Assembly (NCBI GenBank): GCA_945871915.1
Contig: CAMBXO010000007.1
Span: 1 to 64,000 of the forward strand
Reading direction: 5' to 3'
DNA length: 64,000 nucleotides
Source: Singulisphaera sp. GP187
GTDB lineage: Bacteria; Planctomycetota; Phycisphaerae; Phycisphaerales; SM1A02
Position 1 is the first letter of the stretch. Every line of letters begins with the position of its first letter. The notes under the pieces were generated by a model. The model saw nothing but the letters and a program-made list of their open reading frames with translations. It was not told where the DNA came from and did not search any database. Shown one piece after another: positions 1 to 9,745 of the stretch. The position numbers were made by a program, and so were the translations under genes.

Positions 1-26
1 CAGGGGTTCGAATCCCCTTGGGGTCA
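1..26 (+). tRNA. 3' end of a tRNA, cut by the window edge
   Basis: The first 26 bases form the end of a tRNA: T-stem AGGGG (2-6), T-loop TTCGAAT (7-13), closing CCCCT (14-18), the 3' acceptor strand TGGGGTC (19-25) and discriminator A26. CCA is not encoded, since TTG follows. The anticodon lies outside the window, so the amino acid cannot be named; the 5' acceptor strand should read GACCCCA. Confidence 0.85.
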
Positions 27-98
27 TTGCTGAAGAGTTGCCCGCCCACTCGGTTGTCGGTCTGAAATGGGCGCGGCCCCACGGATAAACTCGCCAAC

Positions 99-1910
99 AT
101 GATGTCCCTTGCACGCGTTGGTCCGCGACTGCCGCCCATTGAAGGGCCAGCGTGGGTTCGCGTTCTCTGGAAACTGTTCTCGCCGATCATCGATCGATTG
201 GTTGGCTTGCATCTGATCCGAGATCTGCAAAGGCAATGCAATGACATGCCAGGCGACGGATCGCAACTTGAAAAACTCAATGCGGTGACCGGCATTTGCG
301 GCGTGTGTAGTGATGATGATGTGGCTCGAATACCAGCAACGGATGCTCTGTTGGTGGTCGCCAATCACGCTTTTGGCGGTGCGGATCCGCAGGTGCTCGC
401 AACGCTTTTGGATCGGGTGCGCAGCGATGTGAAATTCATTGCCAACAGTTTGCTTGCGGATCTTCCGGTGGTGCAGGGCCGCGTGTTTGTGGTCAATGTT
501 CTGAATGAAATCGACGGTCCTAAACGAAATCGCCAATCGCTTCGAGAGGTCATTGAGTGGCTGCGAGACGGTCACTGTGTGTGCGTATTTCCCGCGGGAG
601 AAGTGGGGCATATTCGCTGGAGTCGATGGCGAAGTGTGGATGGTCATTGGCAAGCACAAGTGGCACGTGTTGCAAGGTTGACTCACGCAACGGTCTTACC
701 CATCTTTATTGAAGGGTGTAACAGTTGGCGATTTCAGTTGATCGGCCTTGTGCATCCGGTGCTTCGCACGCTTCTGCTGGCACGGGAGTACGCACGGGCC
801 GTAGGCAAGACCATTCGAATGGTGGTCGGCTCACCAATTTTGTTTGACGAATTGATTTCGCAGGGAACGAACAACGACATCATGCGCTATCTTCGCGTGC
901 GCACATATCTGCTTCGGACGCGCCTCGATCGCCCTCGCTTTGCACGCCCCACTTTGGTGTCGCCACTTCCGGTGGCGGAAGTCCCTCAGCATGAATCCGC
1001 AGAATTTGCGGCAGAAATTGCGGCCCTTCCGCCACAGGACTTAATGGTTCGATCAGGTGAGCTTGAGGTGTATCTCACGCGAAGTGATCGCATCCCCTTG
1101 ACGATGCTGGAAATCGGACGCCTGCGTGAGATCTCGTTTCGCGCGGTGGGCGAGGGAACCGGCAAGGTGATCGACATCGATCGATTCGACTCGAAGTATC
1201 ACCAGATGCTGGTCTGGAATGCGCGGACGCACGAAGTGGTGGGCGGATATCGATTGGGTTTCACCGATCGCATCATGCAAGAACAGGGCATTGATGGTCT
1301 GTACACCAGTACGCTTTTTGCGTACCCACCCTCGGCGGTGCAATCCTTGGGGCCGGCCCTTGAACTTGGTCGCAGTTGGGTTGCGCCGGCGTGGCAGCGT
1401 CGCCCGGCACCGCTGCTGTTGCTGTGGAAGGGGCTTTCACAAGTTGCGGTTCGAGATCCACGCTATGCCATCATGTATGGACCGGTCAGTATCTCGGATG
1501 ACTATCAGAGCATGTCCAAAAAATTCATTATGGCGTTCCTGCAGAGTTACCGAGCAGCAGGCGTGTTTGCACAAGCCGTGAAGCCGCGCAACCCCCCGGA
1601 GAATGAGCCATTTCTCGATTGGGATGCGGACCACACGCGAGGCGTGGTGCGTCGCATGGAGGATGTGGAACGCGTGGTGCGTGAAATTGAGGCCAATGGC
1701 CGAAGTGTCCCAGTGTTGATTCGCCAATACCTAAATTTGAATGCCAAAATAATTGCGTTCAACATCGATCCCGATTTTGGAAATGTGGTCGATGCGTTGG
1801 TGTACCTCGACTTGCGGCAGATGCCTTCACGCCTTCAAGAGTTTTACTTCACCGCAGCCGGCGCCAAGTCGTTCCGCGCCTTCCACGCCTCAACAGGTAC
1901 GGTTTCCTGA
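99..1910 (+). CDS. OlsF-like bifunctional acyltransferase (ornithine lipid synthase type)
   Basis: This 603-residue protein joins two acyltransferase modules. The N-terminal half is PlsC/OlsA-like, with the NHAFGGAD catalytic motif at residues 89-96 and a downstream FPAGEVG motif. The C-terminal half (about 310-520) is a GNAT/hemolysin-type domain of the OlsB kind (GGYRLGF, LELGRSWV, LLLWKGL). In OlsF enzymes the GNAT half N-acylates ornithine and the PlsC half adds the second acyl chain, giving phosphorus-free membrane lipids. That function is inferred from architecture; a related acyltransferase with another acceptor is possible. The ATG at 99 is the first good start after the tRNA; no strong ribosome site is visible. 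aroB follows 40 bp later. Confidence 0.8.
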   Translation: MMSLARVGPRLPPIEGPAWVRVLWKLFSPIIDRLVGLHLIRDLQRQCNDMPGDGSQLEKLNAVTGICGVCSDDDVARIPATDALLVVANHAFGGADPQVLATLLDRVRSDVKFIANSLLADLPVVQGRVFVVNVLNEIDGPKRNRQSLREVIEWLRDGHCVCVFPAGEVGHIRWSRWRSVDGHWQAQVARVARLTHATVLPIFIEGCNSWRFQLIGLVHPVLRTLLLAREYARAVGKTIRMVVGSPILFDELISQGTNNDIMRYLRVRTYLLRTRLDRPRFARPTLVSPLPVAEVPQHESAEFAAEIAALPPQDLMVRSGELEVYLTRSDRIPLTMLEIGRLREISFRAVGEGTGKVIDIDRFDSKYHQMLVWNARTHEVVGGYRLGFTDRIMQEQGIDGLYTSTLFAYPPSAVQSLGPALELGRSWVAPAWQRRPAPLLLLWKGLSQVAVRDPRYAIMYGPVSISDDYQSMSKKFIMAFLQSYRAAGVFAQAVKPRNPPENEPFLDWDADHTRGVVRRMEDVERVVREIEANGRSVPVLIRQYLNLNAKIIAFNIDPDFGNVVDALVYLDLRQMPSRLQEFYFTAAGAKSFRAFHASTGTVS

Positions 1911-1950
1911 GCCGCTTGCCGTTTATCCGCTCTTGGTGGAGGATGCAGCC

Positions 1951-3054
1951 ATGAGCGAGCTGCGTGTGCATGGTTTCCGTGGTGATTGCGTGATCCTGGT
2001 GCGGCGAGATGGTTTAAAGGAACTCGGTGAGGGTGTGCGGCGCGTGGCGCCTTCTTCTCAATGTGTTCTGGTGGCCATGGATGCTGCTGTCGAGCGACCA
2101 TGGGGAGATCACGCCATTGCCTCGCTTAAGGCAGCGGGATTTCGAGTGGCCACGATTTCTCTCACCGCGGATGAAACGCACAAGTCGATCGAAGCGGTGC
2201 AGCGTGTTTGGTCCGCCATGCTGAAGGCCGGCGTGCAACGAAGCGATGTCGTGGTGGCACTCGGAGGTGGCGTGATTGGCGATCTTGCAGGGTTTGCGGC
2301 CGCAACGTTCTTGCGAGGAATTTCATTGGTGATGGCTCCCACAACCTTGCTTGCAATGGTGGATGCGGCGATTGGCGGAAAAACCGCGGTGAATCTGCCG
2401 TTGCCAGATGGAGGCTTGGGAAAAAATCTCGCTGGTGCCTTTCATGCTCCGGCGTGGGTTCTTTGCGATATCAGCACGCTGTCCACGCTTTCAGACCGCG
2501 ACTATCGTTGCGGACTTGCCGAAAGCGTGAAGCATGCGCTGATCGCCGATGTTGCGATGCTTCAATGGATTGTTGCCAACCGCGACGCGATTATGGCTCG
2601 CGACAGTTCAACGCTTACGCAACTCATCACTCGATCCGCCACGGTGAAAGCGGCGATCGTGAGCAGGGATGAGTTTGAGCGATCGGATCGTGCGCACTTG
2701 AATCTTGGCCACACTTTTGCTCACGCCCTTGAGGCCACGCTGCACGCAGAACTTCGTCACGGTGAGGCGGTGGCGCTTGGCCTTATTGCCGCCGTGGCCG
2801 CATCCAAGGCCGCGGGATGGTGGAGTGACGCAGATCCAGTCGCCCTTTCACAGATTCTCAAGGGACTGGGCCTTCCCACTCGGATTCCGGTTGCAACCGA
2901 TCGATCCGAATTGGTTCGGGCGATGGGCTTTGACAAGAAATCCCAAGGCGGCACGCAACGGTTGGTGTTGCTTCGCGGATTCGCAATGCCGGCCCTCCTG
3001 ACTGCTCCAAGCAAAGAGATTGTTGCGGCCGGTTGGGATGCCATCGGAGCCTGA
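1951..3054 (+). CDS. aroB: 3-dehydroquinate synthase
   Basis: A 367-residue AroB, which turns DAHP into 3-dehydroquinate in the second step of the shikimate pathway, using NAD and a divalent metal. Visible are the NAD-loop GGGVIGD (105-111), the TTLLAMVDAAIGGKT segment (131-145), NLGHTFAHALE (251-261) and RHGEAV (269-274). E191, H254 and H270 are the expected metal ligands. The frame stays open far upstream into the preceding gene, but ATG 1951 preceded by GGTGGAGG gives the family length and is preferred. A fragment of a second aroB copy lies 3.2 kb downstream at 6272-6418. Confidence 0.95.
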   Translation: MSELRVHGFRGDCVILVRRDGLKELGEGVRRVAPSSQCVLVAMDAAVERPWGDHAIASLKAAGFRVATISLTADETHKSIEAVQRVWSAMLKAGVQRSDVVVALGGGVIGDLAGFAAATFLRGISLVMAPTTLLAMVDAAIGGKTAVNLPLPDGGLGKNLAGAFHAPAWVLCDISTLSTLSDRDYRCGLAESVKHALIADVAMLQWIVANRDAIMARDSSTLTQLITRSATVKAAIVSRDEFERSDRAHLNLGHTFAHALEATLHAELRHGEAVALGLIAAVAASKAAGWWSDADPVALSQILKGLGLPTRIPVATDRSELVRAMGFDKKSQGGTQRLVLLRGFAMPALLTAPSKEIVAAGWDAIGA

Positions 3055-3136
3055 AGACAATGCACAGGTGCTGAGGGCATTCGGTCTAGACCAACCCGTC
3101 CCCAACGGTGCGCCAGAGGCCAGTGGGGACACGCTG
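3040..3136. repeat. Left copy of a 97-bp imperfect direct repeat (aroB 3' end)
   Basis: The last five codons of aroB, its stop and about 80 bp of downstream sequence reappear at 6322-6418 with 11 mismatches in 97 positions by hand alignment. Both copies keep a GTCCC/GGGAC inverted repeat, probably the aroB transcript-end hairpin. The pair brackets the dockerin-type gene. Confidence 0.9.
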
Positions 3137-3172
3137 GGCCGTGGTTCCTCTAGCAAAAAAATACAAAAACGT

Positions 3173-3200
3173 TTGAATTGATAGGGTTCTATGTCATATT
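3173..3200 (+). promoter_or_regulatory. Possible promoter of the dockerin-type gene
   Basis: TTGAAT (3173-3178) and CATATT (3195-3200) are 16 bp apart in an AT-rich patch, about 20 bp before the ATG at 3219. Both hexamers are imperfect. Confidence 0.35.
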
Positions 3201-3218
3201 GGAAGACCACCTTTGAGA

Positions 3219-6143
3219 ATGTCAAGCAAACACATCCTTGTGGGAATCCATTCTTGGTTCGCGGTTGCGTGCCTTGACGCAACCACCGCATTTGCAACGG
3301 ACCCCGTTGTTCCTTAGCCACAAATAATCTGGATTGAGCGCGACAATGGCGATGAATCGTTCTACAACAATGTCATTCAATTTGCCACAACGCCGCAGTA
3401 TCTCAAGGGAACCAAATTGTTGCTGCGTTTGGCCGATCCTCAAAGCAGTGATCCTTCTATCTCCAGCAATTTTCAACTGAGTCTGGATGCGGGGTTGCTC
3501 AAGTGCATCCGCGGTCTGTCGGCCAATGGATATACGGGAACAATTTCGCTGATTCCAGATTTCACGGGATCCCAAGATTGGAATTGGAATCCAGATCCAA
3601 CCGTCATCATTTCTTCTGCGGTGAAATGGATGAAGGCGTACTACTGGGCCAATCAAGCCAATCAACTTTTAGCGGCGGCTGGATGTTCACTGGTGATTTC
3701 AGAAGTGAATATAGAAACTGAAAACAGTGGCATTGCCGCAGATGAAACCACGCTGAAGCCTGTACGCGCCTATCAAGCCACGCTGTGGCCGCAAGGCCCC
3801 ATGCAAGTTGGCTATGTGAAATCCGCAATGACATTTGGATTCACCGCCATGTCGGGGGCGTTGGGTTGGCAGAATCCAGGCACGCCGACAGATTCCTGGA
3901 CCACTCCCATTTTAGATTTTGCGTATTTAGAGCTGTACAACATGTACAAGGAATCGCACGGCATAACCTACGTGGACGCTTACGCGGCGGGCGCGAATGT
4001 TGGAACCAATCCGCAGCCCGCGTTGCCCAACACGATGTATTCGCTGGCGGCCAACGCGGCCAATCCAGTGGCGCAAATCATGGGAGATCCATTGAATGCT
4101 GCGCCCGCCTCCACCTTTGGATTTTTATTTGGCAGCCACGCGCCAGCCAACTCGTTCGCCGGCGAAGATTTGTCGCGCATTTGCCTGCTTTTTTCCATTG
4201 AAAATTTCACCAAGCAGCGGGCGGGCTCGCTCATCGACGCGTTTGGAACATGGGACGCGCCGATCGCGGGTCCAGGCGCGGGTGTGGATGAATTCATTCA
4301 GTTTGAAAAACAATTTCTCACCACCTTCATGCCATTTTGGGGAACGCCAACCAATCCGCCGCAATTGGGAATATTTGAATTCAACGATTTGCCGCCGACA
4401 TGGTTTCACCCGCCAACGCTTGCCGCTCCCAACTTTGACTCCATGAACTTTGTCATGTGGGATTATCGAGACGCCGCGCCAAGTGAAGTTTCGCTGGCCT
4501 TCTATCACGAATGGTTGCTGACCTATTGCCAGCAACATCCACCGCAAAGGCTTGTGTTGTATGTCAGCGATCCAACATCGGCTCCCGATTACAGTTTTTA
4601 TACGGCCAACGCCGCACCTGTGACCAGCGGTGGCTCCATGAATTTTGTGGGTTTCTTGCAACAATTGCACGCCCAGTCGCCAGGGGTTGAAGTGGAAATT
4701 TTAATCGATCGATCTTCATGGCGACAAACGGCAACGCCGCCAAGTTCAGGTGCGCTTCCTCTTCCAGATGTGTGGAATGATTTGCCCAATGCGTTCACTT
4801 GGTTGACCACGCTCATGGGTCATTCCGCCTTGGCCAGCGGCAATCCAATCAAGGGACTGACCGTTGATCCCGAAATGGGTTGCGACAATCCCAACGCGCC
4901 CGATTGCGTGTTGGCTGACAACACCTGCCCATGCCCGGCCATTGCATATCAGCGAATTGTTGATTGGCTGGACAAGCAAAAGCGCGCGAATGGTTTGCCA
5001 ACACTACGCATTGGATTTTCGATTGAAGTTGATTCCCAGAATTTTGCCAAGTTGAATGTCAGCGATTTTCCAATGTCTGACGATTTGATCGCGGTATTGA
5101 ATGCGGCATCGCCAGAGCTGGCGAGCCATACCAATGGAACCGCTGCGCCCACATGGCGCGCCGCTGGCGACAATGCAAGTTTGTTGCAGTCGGTGTATTT
5201 GGAGGCGTATGTTGGTTGCGGGCGAGTGCCACCAGGCAAGCCTGATGCGGGAAAAATTCTGACGCAAGGGTCTTATTGGCGATGGATAACCCATGGTGGT
5301 TGCGATGATTCCGCGACACCGGTGCCGACAAGTCCCACAGTGGCGGCGCAGGCATTCGCGCGTTCAATGATGCGCATTCCATCGGTTCCAAGCGTGGGGT
5401 CAATTGTGGCGATGCCGCAAGGGGCATCCGTCGTTCAAATCACCGGAACTGGAACCAACTTTGATTTCGGTCCATTCAAATACTGCCCATACGAGGATTA
5501 CACGCGCATCGCCATTTCCAAGTCAGACGGGACATTTGTTCCAGACATCACGCAACAACTTTCATGGGTGTTGCCGCTTTCTTCGGGGAGTGCGCCCGCC
5601 AACGCATTGGTCGCTGGTGCGACAGGTCCACAAGTCACCGCAGGCACCACGCCACTTCCATTTTATTACACGGAGATTCCATTCACTTGGGCGTCCCCAT
5701 CCATGACACCCGACATGGTGGAAAGAGTCTTCATCTCCTTCAGCGTTGAGAAGGACACGCTGCTTCCATTCTTTGGATATTGGACCGTTGACAATTTCCT
5801 GTCATTTATCGAACAATTCAGAAACAACACGCAGGGCACAGATCCAACCAAGACGATTTATCACGACAGCGCAGGCAATGGCATTGCGACTCCTCTGGAC
5901 AACTTTGTGATTTACGATTTGAAACAAGCGTGCATGAACTGGGGAATTGCAACATATCCTGGCCAAACTCCTCCACCTTGCTTGGGTGATCTGAATCTCG
6001 ACGGCACGGTTGATTCGTCGGATATTGCTGCCATTTTGTTGCGATGGGGAGAATCGGGCGGCATCGAGGACTTGGATGCAACCGGACAGGTAGACGGTTC
6101 CGATTTGGGTTTGGTGTTGCTGCAGCATGGTCCATGCAACTGA
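3219..6143 (+). pseudogene. Large secreted dockerin-repeat protein interrupted by an early amber codon
   Basis: From ATG 3219 the frame encodes a credible export signal (basic start, hydrophobic core, ATTAFA cleavage-like site) for 32 codons. It meets TAG at 3315-3317, then continues in the same frame without a stop to 6143. The remaining frame begins PQIIWIERDNGDE and runs about 940 residues. Without read-through, only an internal start such as TTG 3417 could give a 908-residue protein lacking a signal. The C-terminus has two calcium-loop repeats (GDLNLDGTVDSSDIAAILL and DLDATGQVDGSDLGLVLL), a planctomycete dockerin-like ending. The body has no family I recognise; segments such as QIIWIERD and RLVLYVSD recur as if two related alpha/beta halves were present. 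It may be a recent nonsense mutation, a sequence error or read-through. It lies between two aroB-derived repeats. Confidence 0.75.
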
Positions 6144-6271
6144 CTATTCAGAGCAAAGGTGCTACGACCAAGCACGTGAGCCAATGTGCTCATGGACCAA
6201 CTTGTGAGTCAAGTCACCCGGACACCGCGTCGATATTCAACTTCTTCTGCAACTGCGGTGGCACGGGTTTC

Positions 6272-6418
6272 TGCGGCGATCGGCGGAAAAACAGCGGTGA
6301 ATCTGCCGCTGCCAGATGGAGGCCATCGGAGCCTGAAGACAAAGCAAAGGTGCTGAGGGCATTCGGTCGATACAAACCCGTCCCGAACGGTGCGCCGGAG
6401 GCGCGCGGGGACACGCCG
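6272..6418 (+). pseudogene. Relic of a second aroB copy with an internal deletion
   Basis: Positions 6272-6322 match aroB 2364-2414 at 48 of 51 bases (the IGGKTAVNLPLPDGG coding region) and run directly into 6322-6418, which matches the aroB 3' end and flank (3040-3136) at 86 of 97. The junction drops about 625 bp of the gene. It has no open function. The stretch 6144-6271 between the dockerin gene and this relic holds nothing I recognise. Confidence 0.85.
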
Positions 6419-6449
6419 AGACCCCCGGATGGGGTCGCACGAGGCCGTC

Positions 6450-7418
6450 ATGTCAGGCATGCGCACGGTTGCCATAGTGAATCAGAAAGGTGGCTGCGGC
6501 AAGACCACCACCAGCATCAATCTGGCGGCAACACTTGCGGCGCAGGGCCTTCGCACATTGCTGGTGGACATCGACCCGCAAGGGCACTGTGCTGCTGGAC
6601 TTGGAGTTCCCGAAGATCGAATCGAGACCGGCCTGGCCGAAGCCATGCTTGCGGAGCCGGTGGGTGGCGATCAACCCGAACAGATGTTGTGGGAGGTTGC
6701 TCGCAATCTCAAACTGGCACCAAGCACGATTGCTTTGGCAGGTCTTGAAGCGGCGCGCGGCGGGTTGGCAGCAGTCGCCGATCGAGATGCAAGGTTGGCA
6801 AAATTGCTGGATCGTCTTGCCGATCGATTTGATTGGTGCGTCATTGACTGTCCACCCACGATCGGTTTGCTCACATTCAACGCGCTTCGAGCCGCCGATG
6901 AAGCACTCGTTCCCGTGGAGACTGGTTACTTCGCGCTGAGGGGTTCGGAGCGACAGGTTGCAACGATCGAAGCCATGGCCGCAAGGATTGGTCGACCACT
7001 TCCGCTTCGAATTCTTCCAACGCTGCATCGACCGGAGGCCAAGCTTGCATCCGATTTGCATGCAGCCATTCAGCGGCGTCATGGTGCCGCCACGCTTCCG
7101 GTGAGTATTCGAGAACATGAATCGTTGCGTGAAGCTGCCGGGTTTGGTCAGCCCATCACCGAGTACGCGCCGGGTTCTCCTGCCTGTGAGGACTTTCTCA
7201 GATTAGTTCAATGGCTTGTTGCCAATCCGGTTGAATGCACGCGTCAACAACCACATGCCGTGTACCACAGCCCTCCGGCTGAAACAGAAGTTGCGGAGCC
7301 TGCAATCAATCCGCGAGTCGCCGATCTGCTCGCTCGCATGCGAGCCCATGCAGGATTCAGCGCGGAGCCAGTGCCGCCATCCGAAGTCCAGCCTGCCAAA
7401 GCGGAGGGAACGGCGTGA
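6450..7418 (+). CDS. parA: ParA/Soj-family partition ATPase
   Basis: A 322-residue deviant-Walker ATPase: KGGCGKTT (13-20), DIDPQGH (40-46) with the second-lysine type P-loop of ParA/MinD proteins, and the VIDCPPTIGLL switch around 130. Such proteins bind DNA nonspecifically as ATP dimers and position chromosomes or other cargo. The frame is open about 60 bp further up into the aroB relic, but ATG 6450 has GAGG five bases upstream; ATG 6459 is an alternative. No parB is present. The next gene overlaps by 4 bases (GTGA) and looks like a degenerate relative, so the two probably work together. Confidence 0.85.
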   Translation: MSGMRTVAIVNQKGGCGKTTTSINLAATLAAQGLRTLLVDIDPQGHCAAGLGVPEDRIETGLAEAMLAEPVGGDQPEQMLWEVARNLKLAPSTIALAGLEAARGGLAAVADRDARLAKLLDRLADRFDWCVIDCPPTIGLLTFNALRAADEALVPVETGYFALRGSERQVATIEAMAARIGRPLPLRILPTLHRPEAKLASDLHAAIQRRHGAATLPVSIREHESLREAAGFGQPITEYAPGSPACEDFLRLVQWLVANPVECTRQQPHAVYHSPPAETEVAEPAINPRVADLLARMRAHAGFSAEPVPPSEVQPAKAEGTA

Positions 7419-8647
7419 GTATCGACGATCGATTTGATCGATTGGCCTCGCTCTTTCTTGGCGATCAAGAACCGACTCCAACCGGTTCGATGGAAGCCGC
7501 GATGCGACCCACGCCTCCGGTTGCGCCTCGTGCGGGCGCCGTCATGATTACGCCGCTCCTTGCAGGAAATCTTCCAGTGCTTGCACATCCATGGCTCTGG
7601 CATGTGGCCGCACGGCTTGACGCGCGGCCGACGGCTCTCTTGCGATTGGCACACGACGGCATTCAGGTCGCCCTTTTGAATTCCATGGGGCCTGCAGAAA
7701 GTGAGTGTGAGGATTTGGCAGCGTGGTTGCTGCGGTCCGCCACCGTTGCCCGCCGCTGGTTTGTGGTCCCTCGATCGGGTGGTGAGATCGACACGATTTC
7801 TGCATTCAATGCAGAGGAAGTCGTGGTGGTAACCGGCGGTGATGAAGCGGCAACGGTGGCGGCGTATCAGTGGGTGCGGAGACTGATTGAAGCAGCAAAA
7901 ACTTCCGGTCGAACGCCGCCACTCACACCGGTGGCGGTGGTTGGTTGTGAAGAAGCCGCCGCGAAGGAAGCCGCTGCCACCATCAGCACTGCATCACAAG
8001 CTTTTCTTGGGCATCCGGTTCCACTGGCCGGATCATTTCCGCGACTTGATCGCACCGCCGTCAGTCATCAGAGGTTTTTTAGCGATGTGGTCCAGCCATC
8101 GGAATTGTTTGCAGCTATTGCCACGGCGGGTGCGGCGGCGTGGGCACGAGGTGAGGCACCGGGTGTTGCGTCACCACCTCGACCAATGGCTCCGCGCGTC
8201 ACGCCCAGTCCCGTGTTCGAAGCGCCACCTACTCCATCGCCCGCTGTGCGTGCGCCGTATCACGCGCCGGTGAACGCAGCAACTTTCCCGGACAACCTTG
8301 CTTCGTGCATTCCGGGTCTGTGGCCTGTTGCGATGAAGTGCCCGGGTCATCCGGCCATCGAGTTTGCCACCGATGCTTCGGGCGGTCTGCATTTGCTGGC
8401 ATCCATTGAACAGGTTGCTTCGCTTCGAGCAGCCAAGTCATGGGCCCAGCGACACGCCACACTCTTGCGAGCAGGTTTTCCAGGTCTTGCAGTCGATCCG
8501 TTGCCAGTCATTGAGCGCGTCGTTTGTCTTGAGGCACCTCGCGCCATTGAGTGGCATCACTGCGGCATGAGGCTTGATTTGTTGGTTCGCACATCAAGTG
8601 GATGGCTGCATGTGCCGTTGAACGACGAGAAGTCGCTGCAACCGTAG
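7415..8647 (+). CDS. Hypothetical protein, degenerate MinD-like, coupled to ParA
   Basis: This 410-residue protein starts at GTG 7415, overlapping the parA stop by four bases. I know no exact family. Residues 50-220 follow the rhythm of the MinD/FlhG fold: a hydrophobic strand where the P-loop should be but without GKT, then VVVVTGGDEAATVAAYQ, PVAVVGCEEAA, and FLGHPVPLAGSFPRLDR, which resembles the FLG...LGxIPxD end of MinD/FlhG proteins. The middle (about 245-285) is Pro/Ala-rich and probably a linker; the C-terminal 120 residues are a separate mixed domain. An ATP-independent ParA partner is an inference from fold resemblance and translational coupling. Confidence 0.75.
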   Translation: MSIDDRFDRLASLFLGDQEPTPTGSMEAAMRPTPPVAPRAGAVMITPLLAGNLPVLAHPWLWHVAARLDARPTALLRLAHDGIQVALLNSMGPAESECEDLAAWLLRSATVARRWFVVPRSGGEIDTISAFNAEEVVVVTGGDEAATVAAYQWVRRLIEAAKTSGRTPPLTPVAVVGCEEAAAKEAAATISTASQAFLGHPVPLAGSFPRLDRTAVSHQRFFSDVVQPSELFAAIATAGAAAWARGEAPGVASPPRPMAPRVTPSPVFEAPPTPSPAVRAPYHAPVNAATFPDNLASCIPGLWPVAMKCPGHPAIEFATDASGGLHLLASIEQVASLRAAKSWAQRHATLLRAGFPGLAVDPLPVIERVVCLEAPRAIEWHHCGMRLDLLVRTSSGWLHVPLNDEKSLQP

Positions 8648-8654
8648 CGATTGA

Positions 8655-9656
8655 TTACGCGGGCAGTGCAGAGCGAAGGACTCGAAGCCAGTTGGCACAT
8701 TGAAATCCGGCGAGTTCGGGTTCTGAAAGTCCAGCCGCCGTGAGCGCGGCGTCAAGCGATGGCCATTCCTCTGGTCGTTGAATTCCAATGGGGCATTCGA
8801 GCGGCGTGAATCCACCGTCGAAATCGCTTCCCATGGCGATAGCGTGCGGGCCTGCAATGGATCGCACATGCAGCACATGTGCTACAGCGTCGGCAAGAGT
8901 TGCTGGGCGACCCTGTGCAAGAAATGCTCCGCACAAATTAAGCCCGGCAACACCGTTTCGTTGTGCAATGGATTTCAATTGCGAATCCGTCAGGTGCCGC
9001 GGCAGATCGCCGGTTAGCGTTGCTGAATTGGAATGGCTCGCTACCACGCAGCGTTCGGTTGTCTGCATGAGACCGTCGAAAGCGTTGCGACTGAGATGGG
9101 ACGCATCGTGAAGAATCCCAATCGCATCGAATGCCTGCACCAAGTCCCGACCGGCGGACGTAAGTGGGCCATCAGCACCATTGCCACCAGCCCAACGAGA
9201 TCCCAGTGCCCACGTCAATCCGACCATGCGAACGCCTTGTTCAAACCACCATGCCGCATCCTGTGGTGATTGAATGGGATCAGCCCCTTCCATCAGCAGA
9301 ACAATTCGCAACGGACCACTCGACCACTCCGCAAGATCGCTTCGATTGCGGACAATGCGGACCACACCTCGCGCTTCGAGCCCCTGATAGATGCGCAATT
9401 GAAGGCGAGCGGCGCGAGCAGCCTGTGTTCCATCATCATTGACCGGATAGCCCCATGGATCCTCGCTGCCAAGTTGGGTGAACAGTGTTGCACATGCAAG
9501 CCGCACCTGACCCTGTTGAAGGGCTGGAAAATTCACGCCGAATCGCCCTCGATCGGTTGACGAGGATTCAAGATCAACTCCCTGCAAAGCCAAATAGGCA
9601 AGGTCGAGGTGGCCGTCAATGCGTGGCGTGATGCTTGGCGACATGCGTGGCGTCAT
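8655..9656 (-). CDS. Membrane dipeptidase family protein (peptidase M19)
   Basis: A 333-residue member of the renal dipeptidase family, a binuclear zinc TIM barrel that cleaves dipeptides including D-residue ones. It has DGHLDL (metal H16 and D18), MEGADPI, HDASHLS, VASHSNS and GSDFDGG in family order. No signal peptide is visible, so it is probably cytoplasmic. The frame extends to TTG 9662; ATG 9656 is used, ATG 9644 is also possible. It converges on the preceding operon with a 7-bp gap and diverges from the DUF2752 gene. Confidence 0.88.
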   Translation of the reverse strand: MTPRMSPSITPRIDGHLDLAYLALQGVDLESSSTDRGRFGVNFPALQQGQVRLACATLFTQLGSEDPWGYPVNDDGTQAARAARLQLRIYQGLEARGVVRIVRNRSDLAEWSSGPLRIVLLMEGADPIQSPQDAAWWFEQGVRMVGLTWALGSRWAGGNGADGPLTSAGRDLVQAFDAIGILHDASHLSRNAFDGLMQTTERCVVASHSNSATLTGDLPRHLTDSQLKSIAQRNGVAGLNLCGAFLAQGRPATLADAVAHVLHVRSIAGPHAIAMGSDFDGGFTPLECPIGIQRPEEWPSLDAALTAAGLSEPELAGFQCANWLRVLRSALPA

Positions 9657-9745
9657 CGGCAAATTGTCCCTGATGCTCTGGACGTGTGAAGTCCTATTTT
9701 TCCAGCGATCGTGTGCACTCGAGAGTAGGCGGGAAGGGAGTAGAC

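Noticed and set aside
3315-3317. TAG read as pyrrolysine
   Set aside because: No pyl genes or tRNA-Pyl are in the window and the position lies in a linker, where a mutation or sequence error is simpler.
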